Below, piece after piece: positions 1 to 8,003 of a stretch of DNA of 64,000 bases (position 1 is the stretch's first letter; every line of letters starts with the position of its first letter). The position numbers and the translations under genes were made by a program. Origin of the DNA: Mucilaginibacter sp. UR6-11 (lineage in GTDB: Bacteria; Bacteroidota; Bacteroidia; Sphingobacteriales; Sphingobacteriaceae); the NCBI RefSeq assembly GCF_020880695.1, contig NZ_JAJIWO010000003.1:1-64000 (forward strand). Reading direction: 5' to 3'. The notes under the pieces were generated by a model. That model did no database searches, was not told the origin of the DNA, and saw only the letters and a list, made by a program, of their open reading frames with translations.

Positions 1-65
1 ATGTGAAGTATCAGGAGCAGGAAGAACGAAAAGAAGATGGCTCGACTGATTTGAAGTTGTTTTGA
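1..65 (+). CDS. C-terminal tail of a truncated upstream gene
   Basis: Reading from base 3, an open frame runs in from the window edge and stops at the TGA at 63-65. It encodes about 20 charged residues ending in STDLKLF. Of the three plus-strand frames, frame 1 stops at once (bases 4-6) and frame 2 stops at 46-48. The position just ahead of a strong hairpin suggests a real gene end, but the fragment is too short to identify, and a stop-free stretch of this size could be chance. Confidence 0.35.
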   Translation, partial: VKYQEQEERKEDGSTDLKLF

Positions 66-95
66 CGAATACCTCTTTCAGAGGTTAGAATAAAG

Positions 96-120
96 CCCCC
101 ACCTTAGGTGGGGGTTGTTT
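96..120. terminator. Bidirectional intrinsic terminator
   Basis: A perfect 8-bp GC stem (CCCCCACC at 96-103, GGTGGGGG at 107-114) with a TTA loop is followed by TTGTTT on the plus strand. On the minus strand it is followed by CTTTATT. It lies between the plus-strand gene ending at 65 and the convergent symporter ending at 123, so it probably serves both. A weaker hairpin (ACCTCT/AGAGGT, 71-85) sits just before it. Confidence 0.75.
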
Positions 121-122
121 AC

Positions 123-1820
123 TTAAGCGACCCTGGCTTTCTCGTTAGCAAAAGGATTTACCAGCAAGGCGATCAGGATCACCAGCACGCAACCAATCGG
201 ATTTAACCATAAATAAGCCACCCAGCCAAAATATCCCATTACACAAATGATAGCCTCGGTAATCACAGCGGCTATAAATACAGCCGTGCCCCCTACCCTT
301 TTTACGTAAAACGCCACTACAAACACCCCTAATATGGTGCCGTATATGTATGACCCCAGCTGATTAACAGCCTCCAGTAAATTTCCCATTTTACCGGCAT
401 AAAGCGCCATCGCAACGCAAACCAACCCCCAAAATATAGTTGCAAGGCGTGATGCCAGGAGATAATTCTTATCAGTTGCGTCTGAATTAACAATCCGTTT
501 ATAAATATCTACCACACTGGTTGATGCCAGCGAGTTTAATGCGCTGGCGGTTGACCCCATCGACGCTAAAAAAACTATGGCTATCAATAAGCCGATTAAT
601 CCTTTAGGTAAATAGTGGGTCACAAAATTCAGAAATACATAATTGGTATCGTCGGTATCGGCCTTTTCGTTGTTCTTTTTCATCAGGCCGATGCTTTCCT
701 TGCGGATACCCGTAACCTGCTGATCGGCATCTTTTAGATCTGCCTGCGCCTGGTCTATCTTATTTTTGTCTTTACTATCAATTGCCGTAATCAAATCATT
801 CGCTTTTGCTTTACGCTGCTCAAAGGCAGCGGTATACTTTCCCTCCAACGCTTCATACCGGCCTGCGTAAGCGCTTTCTTTTATTTGTTTAACCTCATAC
901 TGGTTAAAAAACATGGGTGGCCTGTTAAACTGGTAAAAAGCAAAAACCAGTACCCCTATTAACAGGATGCAAAACTGCATAGGTATTTTTATCAACCCGT
1001 TCATGATCAAACCCATCCGGCTCTGGCCTACTGAACTGCCTGTTAAATACCTGCCAACCTGGCTCTGGTCGGTACCGAAATATGAAAGCTGTAAAAAGAA
1101 TCCCCCAATTATACCGCTCCATATATTATAGCGGCTGTTGGGGTCAAATTTCCAGTCTATCACATTCATCTTACCCATTTTGCCGGCCAGTTTAACGGCA
1201 TGAGCAAAGCCAATATGATGCGGCAGCAATACCACAACCAAAGCACCCGCCGCAAACATGCCTAAAAATATGATGCTCATTTGCAGCAGCTGGGTATACG
1301 ATACCGCTTTGGTGCCACCCAGTACTGTATAAAAAGTAACCAGCCCGCCAATAAACACCGTGGTGTAAGTGGTATTGATATTTAAGATGATAGATAATAT
1401 AATAGCCGGTGCATAAATAGCTATCCCGGTTGACAGGCCGCGCTGAATTAAAAACAGAAGTGAAGTTAGTGCCCGGGTTTTCAAATCAAAGCGCTGCTCT
1501 AAAAACTCATAGGCCGTGTATACTTTAAGGCGATGAAATATCGGCACAAAAGTAATGCACAGTACGATCATGGCCAGCGGCAAACCGAAGTAAAATTGCA
1601 CAAAGCGCATTCCGTCGCTGTAAGCCTGCCCCGGAGCCGACAAAAAAGTAATGGCGCTGGCCTGCGTAGCCATCACAGAAAAACCGATATGATACCAGGA
1701 TAATGAGCGGCCGCCCATCAAAAACTGATCGATATTTTTATTGGCGCCGCTTTTCCATAACCCATAAACTACGATAAGCAGTATGGTGGCGCCAAGAACG
1801 ATCCAGTCTGTTAAGCTCAT
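123..1820 (-). CDS. Sodium:solute symporter (SSS family)
   Basis: A 565-residue multi-spanning inner-membrane protein of the SSS/LeuT-fold family, which imports small solutes (sugars, sialic acids, amino acids and similar) with Na+. Visible family traits are the N-terminal FLMGGRSL and SAPGQAYSDG segments, the GGTKAVSYTQLLQM helix (about residues 168-181) and FGTDQSQVGRYL (248-259). The substrate cannot be told from sequence. Residues about 300-395 form a long, highly charged, Lys/Asp/Gln-rich insertion, probably coiled coil, between two membrane helices. The ATG overlaps the stop of the upstream 41-residue gene (ATGA), so the two are translationally coupled in one operon. Confidence 0.9.
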   Translation of the reverse strand: MSLTDWIVLGATILLIVVYGLWKSGANKNIDQFLMGGRSLSWYHIGFSVMATQASAITFLSAPGQAYSDGMRFVQFYFGLPLAMIVLCITFVPIFHRLKVYTAYEFLEQRFDLKTRALTSLLFLIQRGLSTGIAIYAPAIILSIILNINTTYTTVFIGGLVTFYTVLGGTKAVSYTQLLQMSIIFLGMFAAGALVVVLLPHHIGFAHAVKLAGKMGKMNVIDWKFDPNSRYNIWSGIIGGFFLQLSYFGTDQSQVGRYLTGSSVGQSRMGLIMNGLIKIPMQFCILLIGVLVFAFYQFNRPPMFFNQYEVKQIKESAYAGRYEALEGKYTAAFEQRKAKANDLITAIDSKDKNKIDQAQADLKDADQQVTGIRKESIGLMKKNNEKADTDDTNYVFLNFVTHYLPKGLIGLLIAIVFLASMGSTASALNSLASTSVVDIYKRIVNSDATDKNYLLASRLATIFWGLVCVAMALYAGKMGNLLEAVNQLGSYIYGTILGVFVVAFYVKRVGGTAVFIAAVITEAIICVMGYFGWVAYLWLNPIGCVLVILIALLVNPFANEKARVA

Positions 1821-1942
1821 TTAAGATAAATGGTAATGAGCCAGAAAATTATAATTAAAAAAACCAGCCATCCGGCTACAATGCCGTAAAACTGGTTCCA
1901 GTTTCGTATAAATGAAGGCAGCTCAGGATCAGGCTTCTTCAC
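1817..1942 (-). CDS. Small membrane protein upstream of the symporter (41 aa)
   Basis: A GTG-initiated frame of 41 codons encodes a short acidic/basic N-terminus (KKPDPELPSF) followed by one membrane helix (about residues 20-39, rich in Leu, Ile, Phe and Trp) and a short basic end. Its TGA overlaps the symporter ATG (ATGA), and its start overlaps the end of the preceding small gene by 14 bases. The tight overlap on both sides and the single clean transmembrane segment argue that it is real. It may be an accessory subunit or a stability factor for the symporter; that is inference from position only. Confidence 0.6.
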   Translation of the reverse strand: MKKPDPELPSFIRNWNQFYGIVAGWLVFLIIIFWLITIYLK

Positions 1943-2120
1943 TGCTTTTAGCCAATACATTCACGAAGAAGGCCGCAGTTAAAAATCCTAAAATACCACC
2001 TACTAATATCCATATAAACGATACGTTGATAATTGCACCGGTAAAAAGGCCGCTCAATATACCTACCAGGTAATAGATGTAATTTAAACTCTCTTTTTCT
2101 GCTTTTGGATGATGTTTCAT
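1929..2120 (-). CDS. Small two-helix membrane protein
   Basis: 63 residues starting MKHHPKAEKESLNY, then two hydrophobic helices (about residues 15-35 and 36-55) and an acidic tail (SSEEA). The open frame extends further upstream, but the internal ATG at 2120 is preferred. It lies just downstream of a good promoter match (2143-2173), and the extension shows no protein-like character. First gene of the operon with the 41-residue protein and the symporter. No known function; I do not recognise the family beyond small membrane proteins often found beside Bacteroidota symporters. Confidence 0.65.
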   Translation of the reverse strand: MKHHPKAEKESLNYIYYLVGILSGLFTGAIINVSFIWILVGGILGFLTAAFFVNVLAKSSEEA

Positions 2121-2130
2121 AATGTTATTT

Positions 2131-2173
2131 ACGTAGTACGTGCAAAAGTAATTTATTATATGATGCGTAACAA
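2131..2173 (-). promoter_or_regulatory. Bacteroidota-type promoter with palindrome at the start site
   Basis: On the minus strand, TTG (2173-2171) is followed after 20 bases by TACTTTTG (2150-2143), matching the -33/-7 consensus TTG-N19..21-TAnnTTTG. Where transcription would begin lies an 11-bp perfect palindrome, ACGTAGTACGT (2131-2141), a possible operator. It would drive the small membrane protein/symporter operon, starting 11-20 bases further on. Confidence 0.55.
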
Positions 2174-2252
2174 TAGGTTGATGAAAAAAAGAGTGTGCTG
2201 CCGGGCAACGAATCGATGGTTCGCAATCGTTCAGAATCACAGACTAATTATA

Positions 2253-4730
2253 CTACCTTGGCTTACTCAACAAATTAACAAACAACCTATAGGCCCCCGG
2301 TACACCGGCCGGCAGCTCCCTGAAAAAATCAAGCGAGGTATAAATAAACCGGCCCTTACCGTAATCGCCCACTATCAATGAGCCCGGGTTTGGCGCTTCG
2401 CCCGGGTCATTCATGTTCAGGATAGTTTTATAATGGCTATCAATACCATTTACAAAATAAAGGCCGCGCTCCTGTATCCAACCCTCAAAATCTGCATCAG
2501 TAATTTTATTGGGGTAGTTAAGGACGGGGTTCTGTGGATCTATAACGGTTACTTTGGCGTTCTCATCAGTAACGCGCGAGTTACCTATCCTAAAAGGATA
2601 GGGCCCAACCTGGTTCAGCACCAATGGCGAAAACACGTTGTACTGCACTACCATATTGCCGCCGTTTTTTACATAATCCATCAGTTTAGGCTGCTCAACC
2701 ACCAGGCGCGGATTGACGTTATAGGCGCGCACGCCGGTAACTATGGCGTCATAAACAGACAGGTCAGTATTCGTGATATCGTTTTCGGTAAGCTGGTGTA
2801 CGTCATACCCAATTTGGGTTAAGGCCTCGGGCACCACGTCCCCGGCCCCGGCTATATAGCCAATTTTTTTACCCGCAGTTTTCAGGTCGATATTGATGAG
2901 TTTAGCTTCTGCGGGTGGGAATAAGGTTATGGCAGGTATATGGTCATAAGCAATACGTTGTATGCCCATGCTCCATTCTTTACCGCCGATATTAACAACG
3001 GCCTGCAAAACACTATTCCCCGGCTTGCTATCTGTCGGCACCACGGTAAATGATTCTACCCATTCAGCGCCTTTGGCTTTACCGGTAAAATCTATTTTTT
3101 CCGGCGAGATCTTCCACCCTGCTATCGGTTTCAGACTGATGCTGCCGCTGGCTTTGGTAAAACTTTGCAGTTTTATTTGTACGGTTTGCGGTTTTTGCGA
3201 GCTGAAAATATAGTCCTTATTTGCAATATTGGCGGTAACCGGCGGAGCCACTACAAGCGGTGCGTAAATTTCGCCTTTGGCCTGGTCAACGTATTTATAG
3301 ACCAGCTTCCGTTCAAAAAATATTTTCCTGCCCTCCCAGTCGAATCCAAACCTTACCCTGGGATAATCGGGGTTTTCAGGGCTGCCGGCCAAAGTATCAT
3401 TTGCCAGGGTATATGTTCCTAAATCATGCGGCTTACTTAACCAATAAGGCTGCGTAATTTTAGCAGCAATCTTCGCCGTTCCTTTATTTATTGTGTCTCT
3501 CCAAAACTCATTGGGAGCAAGCGCATAGCCTTTGGTATCAACTATAGAATTTGCATATCCCGGTGCCGTACTAATAGTGTATTCAGAAATCTTTAGTTTA
3601 TTTGCAGTATATAAGTTTGAAACCAAGCTTATACTATCCCCCACAGCATAATACGGTTGCATAGCGTACGACTCAAACCATAATCCCGCGCATGCAGCTA
3701 TCAGATCTTTTATTTCCCTGGTTTTTTGGCTACGCCAATAGGTATCATTAATCTGCTCTATTTTTGTTAAAAGGGCAACCAGGGCAGGCACTGAATTATC
3801 CGGGTGCTCTGCGTCAAAATTCTTTTTAATACCAGCCAAATCTGTCGCAATAACATCACCGCCTTTCACCCTGCTCCAGGTAGTATTAACCCCATCCATC
3901 AAATCATTAACCGGCGCTTCCCCTAAAATGGTCTTAAAATATTCGAACAAGCTACCACGTTGCTTAGCGCTGCCAAAGCCCTGTGTTTTATGGTTCGACC
4001 GGCTATCGGCAGCAACCTCGCCATAGCCTTTACCAATAATGGGGTTGTACACGCCAACATCAATTTTAAACTGATTGGGGGCTGTTGTATTGGTGGTACC
4101 AAAATTAAAGGTGTTCCACAACAGGCGCTTTACCTGCCAGGTTTGTACATATTTTAGTTGCTCCGGGAACCGTGTCGGATCAGCCGCCGCCTTAAAAGCT
4201 TCACCGGCTATAATGGCCGACGAGGTATGGTGACCGTGGCCGCCCTCGCCGGTGGTTGGGAAACGACAGATAATTACATCGGGCCTGAATTTACGGATCA
4301 CCCAAACCGCATCGCCCAGCACCTTTTCATGATCCCAGATCCTCAGGGTCTCTTCGGGCCCCTTAGAGAAACCAAAATCATTGGCGCGGCTAAAAAATTG
4401 CTCGGCGCCGTCAACCCTGCGCGCTGCTAAAAGTTCCTGGGTGCGTATCAGCCCTAAAATTTCGCTTTGCTCATTGCCTATCAGGTTTTGGCCGCCATCA
4501 CCGCGGGTTAATGACAGGTAACCGGTACGGTAGTGCTTCTCCTGCGCCAGGTAGGCCAGCAGGCGGGTGTTTTCATCGTCAGGATGTGCCGCCATATACA
4601 ACACGCTGCCCAGCACATTCAATTTTTTAAAGCTTTGTTGTATGGTTACCAGATCAGACGGCGGGGCGGTTTGTGCAAATGCAGCGGTAGATAGGAGCAA
4701 AATCGCGGCAAGTATTTTGATAGGCTTCAT
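2253..4730 (-). CDS. PIG-L family deacetylase (LmbE-like), secreted
   Basis: About 825 residues. A signal peptide (KPIKILAAILLLSTAAFAQ) precedes a PIG-L/LmbE zinc deacetylase domain with the diagnostic AHPDDE motif (about residues 48-53) and a downstream GHGHH zinc-ligand motif (about 164-168). Members hydrolyse N-acetyl groups from amino-sugar conjugates. The C-terminal part (about 600-825) resembles a glutamine-amidotransferase-like domain (VTGVRAYNVN, GGNMVVQYN) seen in large Bacteroidota members. I chose the ATG at 4730, directly at the signal peptide; an ATG two codons upstream would serve equally. Divergent from tetR, so operators near 4807-4911 might also influence it. Exact substrate unknown. 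Confidence 0.88.
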   Translation of the reverse strand: MKPIKILAAILLLSTAAFAQTAPPSDLVTIQQSFKKLNVLGSVLYMAAHPDDENTRLLAYLAQEKHYRTGYLSLTRGDGGQNLIGNEQSEILGLIRTQELLAARRVDGAEQFFSRANDFGFSKGPEETLRIWDHEKVLGDAVWVIRKFRPDVIICRFPTTGEGGHGHHTSSAIIAGEAFKAAADPTRFPEQLKYVQTWQVKRLLWNTFNFGTTNTTAPNQFKIDVGVYNPIIGKGYGEVAADSRSNHKTQGFGSAKQRGSLFEYFKTILGEAPVNDLMDGVNTTWSRVKGGDVIATDLAGIKKNFDAEHPDNSVPALVALLTKIEQINDTYWRSQKTREIKDLIAACAGLWFESYAMQPYYAVGDSISLVSNLYTANKLKISEYTISTAPGYANSIVDTKGYALAPNEFWRDTINKGTAKIAAKITQPYWLSKPHDLGTYTLANDTLAGSPENPDYPRVRFGFDWEGRKIFFERKLVYKYVDQAKGEIYAPLVVAPPVTANIANKDYIFSSQKPQTVQIKLQSFTKASGSISLKPIAGWKISPEKIDFTGKAKGAEWVESFTVVPTDSKPGNSVLQAVVNIGGKEWSMGIQRIAYDHIPAITLFPPAEAKLINIDLKTAGKKIGYIAGAGDVVPEALTQIGYDVHQLTENDITNTDLSVYDAIVTGVRAYNVNPRLVVEQPKLMDYVKNGGNMVVQYNVFSPLVLNQVGPYPFRIGNSRVTDENAKVTVIDPQNPVLNYPNKITDADFEGWIQERGLYFVNGIDSHYKTILNMNDPGEAPNPGSLIVGDYGKGRFIYTSLDFFRELPAGVPGAYRLFVNLLSKPR

Positions 4731-4806
4731 AAGCATAAATATAGGCAAAGAAAATTTTGACGTGTTATTGTATCAATAATAAAACAATTAGCCGACAATA
4801 ACCTTA

Positions 4807-4916
4807 TTAATCAAAAGCTATTAATCGATTGATTAATTTTTTGTTATTGAAAATCAGAGACTTACAAAATTAACATAAAAATAATTTTACTTTAATCAAT
4901 CGTTTGATTAATTTTG
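4807..4916 (+). promoter_or_regulatory. Palindromic TetR operators over the tetR promoter
   Basis: A near-identical half-site recurs four times. TTAATCAA stands at 4807-4814, and TTAATC-GATT-GATTAA at 4821-4836 ends in TTGATTAA (4829-4836). A clean palindrome, TTAATCAA-TCGT-TTGATTAA, occupies 4892-4911. TAATTTTG (4909-4916) fits the TAnnTTTG -7 box and overlaps the last operator, so binding would block transcription of tetR, whose ATG is only 16 bases on. This is classic layout for an autorepressed TetR efflux operon; that TetR is the binder is inferred from position. Confidence 0.65.
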
Positions 4917-4931
4917 TGGTGTTAAAAGATT

Positions 4932-5561
4932 ATGGATAAAGATAAAATAGATAAAAAAGACCACATTCTGGATGTAGCCGAGCGCGTATTTTCAGAAAAA
5001 GGTTTTGACGGCGCATCAACCCGGTTGATATCGGGTGAGGCCGGGGTTAATATGGCCATGCTGAACTACTACTTCGGCTCGAAAGAAGGACTGTTCCTGG
5101 CTGTGTTTGAACGTAAGATCGCATCTTTTCAAAACATTTTGCAAAACCTGGGTAATGACGGCAGCATGAAAGCCTGGGCCAAAATGGAGCAGTACATTGA
5201 AATGTATGGCGATAAAGTGGTAAGTAACAACTGTTTCCAAAAACTTTTATACCAGGAAATGGGTATGAATAGAAGGAATGACTTATCAGACAAACTCCGC
5301 GATATGTTATTAAGAAACGTATCCGAATTGGATAAGATCTTACAGGAAGGCATTGCCAACGGAGAGTTTAAAAAAGAAATAGACATACCGATGGTAATAG
5401 CGGCCCTTTACGGCACTAAAAACTATATCATTAATACACCAATGATGTCATCGCCCCTGCTGGGTTATGATATCCGGGATGACGACATGATTGAAACCCG
5501 ATTGAAGCCGCAGATAAAAAGCTTCATGAAAAGTTTACTAAAAGCATACCTACTCAACTAA
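4932..5561 (+). CDS. TetR/AcrR family transcriptional repressor
   Basis: 209 residues. The N-terminal helix-turn-helix is clear (FSEKGFDGASTRLIS...NMAMLNYYFGSKEGLF, about residues 18-55), with the family YYFGSKEGL signature. The remainder is an all-helical ligand-binding domain of no evident specificity. It is the first gene of a four-gene efflux operon (5 bases to the TolC gene), and four operator half-sites lie immediately upstream, so it probably represses itself and the pump until an inducer binds. The inducer is unknown. Confidence 0.92.
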   Translation: MDKDKIDKKDHILDVAERVFSEKGFDGASTRLISGEAGVNMAMLNYYFGSKEGLFLAVFERKIASFQNILQNLGNDGSMKAWAKMEQYIEMYGDKVVSNNCFQKLLYQEMGMNRRNDLSDKLRDMLLRNVSELDKILQEGIANGEFKKEIDIPMVIAALYGTKNYIINTPMMSSPLLGYDIRDDDMIETRLKPQIKSFMKSLLKAYLLN

Positions 5562-5566
5562 CAACT

Positions 5567-6925
5567 ATGAATATACAATTGAATACATCTCACAAACTAC
5601 ATCTCTGCAAGCTACCTGTTTTAGCTGTGGCGCTATCGATTTTGCTGATGTCGCTGGTTTCAAAAAAAGCTTCGGCCCAGGATAAACCGCTGACAATAAG
5701 CGAAGCCATCCAATTAGGATTAAATAACAGCAAGGTTTTAAAACTGTCACAATCACGGATTGATGAGGCGGTGTCGCAATACAACCAGGCTAAAGACAAG
5801 GCGCTGCCTACCGGATCAGTAAGTTTTGCTTATAACCGTGCAGAGATTCCTTATAACACGTTAAACTTTGGTTCAAGCACCATTGGCTTACCCAAAAATG
5901 CAAATGCCTATTTAGGTATAGCTTCATTAAACGAAACTATTTTTGCCGGCGGCAGATATAAATACGCTCAGGAATCTACGCAGCTGTTAACCAGCATATC
6001 GCGCCTGGATGCAGAGAAAGATAAGGATCAGATCACTTACGAGATCATCAGCGCGTATTATAATTTATACAAAGTGCTGCAGAGCCAGAAAGTAGTTAAC
6101 CAAAACCTGGAAACTATTGATGCGCAGATCCATCAGTCGCAGCGCTTTTTTGACCAGGGCCTGGTTACTAAAAATGATGTGCTGCGTTTTCAGTTACAAC
6201 GCTCAAATGTTGAACTAACAGGCATTGACCTTGAAAGTAACCGTAAGATCATTAATTATAATTTGAATATCTTATTGGGCTTGCCTGAAAGCACCCGGTT
6301 AACGATTGCCGAAATACCCATGGCAAAAAGATCAATTGGTACTTTGGCAGACTATATAGACACCGCGATAACCAACCGCCACGAGCTTAAACAGCTTGAG
6401 CTGCGTAACAAGTATGCCGAAACCAATATTAAAACCATCAATGCCAATACCACGCCTACTTTGGCCGCATCGGCAGGTGCTTATTATATTGATGCAAGCG
6501 GCAACCCGCTGCCACGCTCGGGTAACTTTATTACGCCTGTAACCATTGGCTTAACCGCCGCCTGGAACTTTGGCGCCCTCTGGACCAACAAAAACAAACT
6601 GGCCGAGGCCCGCATACAACGCGACGAGGTAAGCATTAACAAAGGCATTACTTTGGATAACGTGAAGAACGAGGTTAACCAAAACTATCAAAACTATATG
6701 GTAGCGCTGGATAAGATCAAACTTCTGCAAACATCAATAGAGCAAGCCGGCGAGAACAACAACATCTTAGCATCCAAATACAAAAGCAACATCGCGTCAG
6801 CAACAGATAAGGCCGATGCCGAAACATTACTTTACCAGGCCGAGATCAATTTAGAATTAGCTAAAGCTGATGCAGGACTGGCTTATTATACTTTATTAAA
6901 ATCAACCGGAAAACTTAACAAATAA
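5567..6925 (+). CDS. TolC family outer-membrane efflux protein
   Basis: 452 residues with an N-terminal signal region ending near KKASAQ, then the TolC-type opening LTISEAIQLGLNNSKVLKLS and two long coiled-coil hairpins with the usual internal duplication. TolC family trimers form the outer-membrane channel of tripartite exporters. Lies 5 bases after tetR and 11 bases before the HlyD-type adaptor, so the operon supplies all three parts of an envelope-spanning pump. No lipobox is seen. Confidence 0.9.
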   Translation: MNIQLNTSHKLHLCKLPVLAVALSILLMSLVSKKASAQDKPLTISEAIQLGLNNSKVLKLSQSRIDEAVSQYNQAKDKALPTGSVSFAYNRAEIPYNTLNFGSSTIGLPKNANAYLGIASLNETIFAGGRYKYAQESTQLLTSISRLDAEKDKDQITYEIISAYYNLYKVLQSQKVVNQNLETIDAQIHQSQRFFDQGLVTKNDVLRFQLQRSNVELTGIDLESNRKIINYNLNILLGLPESTRLTIAEIPMAKRSIGTLADYIDTAITNRHELKQLELRNKYAETNIKTINANTTPTLAASAGAYYIDASGNPLPRSGNFITPVTIGLTAAWNFGALWTNKNKLAEARIQRDEVSINKGITLDNVKNEVNQNYQNYMVALDKIKLLQTSIEQAGENNNILASKYKSNIASATDKADAETLLYQAEINLELAKADAGLAYYTLLKSTGKLNK

Positions 6926-6936
6926 TACAAACACAC

Positions 6937-7998
6937 ATGGCAAAGCAAGAAACTAACGAAAACGCACCAGCAAAAAAACCTAACAGAGTATTACCCATTA
7001 TATTAGGGATCGTACTTTTAGGGGGTATCATTTTCGGGATAAAAGAATATATATACTACGGCAAACACGTTGATACGGACGACGCACAGGTTGATGGCGA
7101 TATAAGCCCGGTTGTGGCACGTGTTGGCGGCTATGTTGACAGCATTTACTTCGAAGAAAATATGCATGTTCAAAAAGGCCAGATACTGGTAAAAATCGAT
7201 CCGCGCGATTACAAGGTTAAATTAGAGCAGGCACAAGCCGCGCAAGTTGGCGCAAGTGCAGGCGTTAATGTCGGCCAGTCGCAGATCTTCACCACCGCAT
7301 CAAACTCGGCGGTTGCCAAAGCTGGCGTGGTATCTGCACAGGCACGTTTAGATAAAGTTAGCAAAGACTACCAGCGTTTTGCCAACCTGGTAAAAGACGG
7401 CTCAATAACCCAGCAACAGTTTGATCAGGCAAAATCTGATCTGGAAGTTGCACAGGCCAACTTAAATGCTGCAAGAGACCAATACAAAGCGGCTGTACAA
7501 CAAATTGGCACCACCCGCGATCAGTTAAAAGTTACCAATACCGGTGTTAGCCAAAAGCAGGTTGATGTTGATTATGCCAAGTTACAATTAAGCTATACTG
7601 ACGTTAAGGCGCCTGCAGATGGGATAGCATCAAAAAAGAATGTGCAACTGGGGCAGTTGGTACAGGCCGGTCAGACTCTGTTCTCAATTGTTAATGACAA
7701 CAGCTTATACATTACTGCCAACTTTAAGGAAACTCAACTGGAGAAAATTAAAAACGGCTTAAAAGTGAATATTGAGGCTGATGCTTATCCTGATTTGAAA
7801 ATAGAGGGAACGGTTTACAACTTTGCACCTGCTACCGGTGCCAAATTCTCTTTATTACCCCCGGATAACGCCACCGGTAACTATGTTAAAGTGGTACAAC
7901 GTATCCCTGTTAAAATAAAAATAAACGCATCAAAAGATGTTTTGGATAAACTGCGCCCGGGCATGAGCGTGAACGTATCTGTTATTACTAAAGACTAA
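6937..7998 (+). CDS. HlyD/EmrA family periplasmic adaptor
   Basis: 353 residues: a basic cytoplasmic start, one membrane anchor (about residues 20-38), then VDTDDAQVDGDISPVVARVGG, typical of EmrA-like membrane-fusion proteins. A split lipoyl domain follows (VQKGQILVKIDPRDYK and APADGIASKKNVQLGQLV), flanking a long coiled-coil hairpin. It links the MFS pump to the TolC channel. The downstream MFS gene begins 5 bases later. Function follows from the family; the exported compound is unknown. Confidence 0.92.
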   Translation: MAKQETNENAPAKKPNRVLPIILGIVLLGGIIFGIKEYIYYGKHVDTDDAQVDGDISPVVARVGGYVDSIYFEENMHVQKGQILVKIDPRDYKVKLEQAQAAQVGASAGVNVGQSQIFTTASNSAVAKAGVVSAQARLDKVSKDYQRFANLVKDGSITQQQFDQAKSDLEVAQANLNAARDQYKAAVQQIGTTRDQLKVTNTGVSQKQVDVDYAKLQLSYTDVKAPADGIASKKNVQLGQLVQAGQTLFSIVNDNSLYITANFKETQLEKIKNGLKVNIEADAYPDLKIEGTVYNFAPATGAKFSLLPPDNATGNYVKVVQRIPVKIKINASKDVLDKLRPGMSVNVSVITKD

Positions 7999-8003
7999 TT
8001 ATA

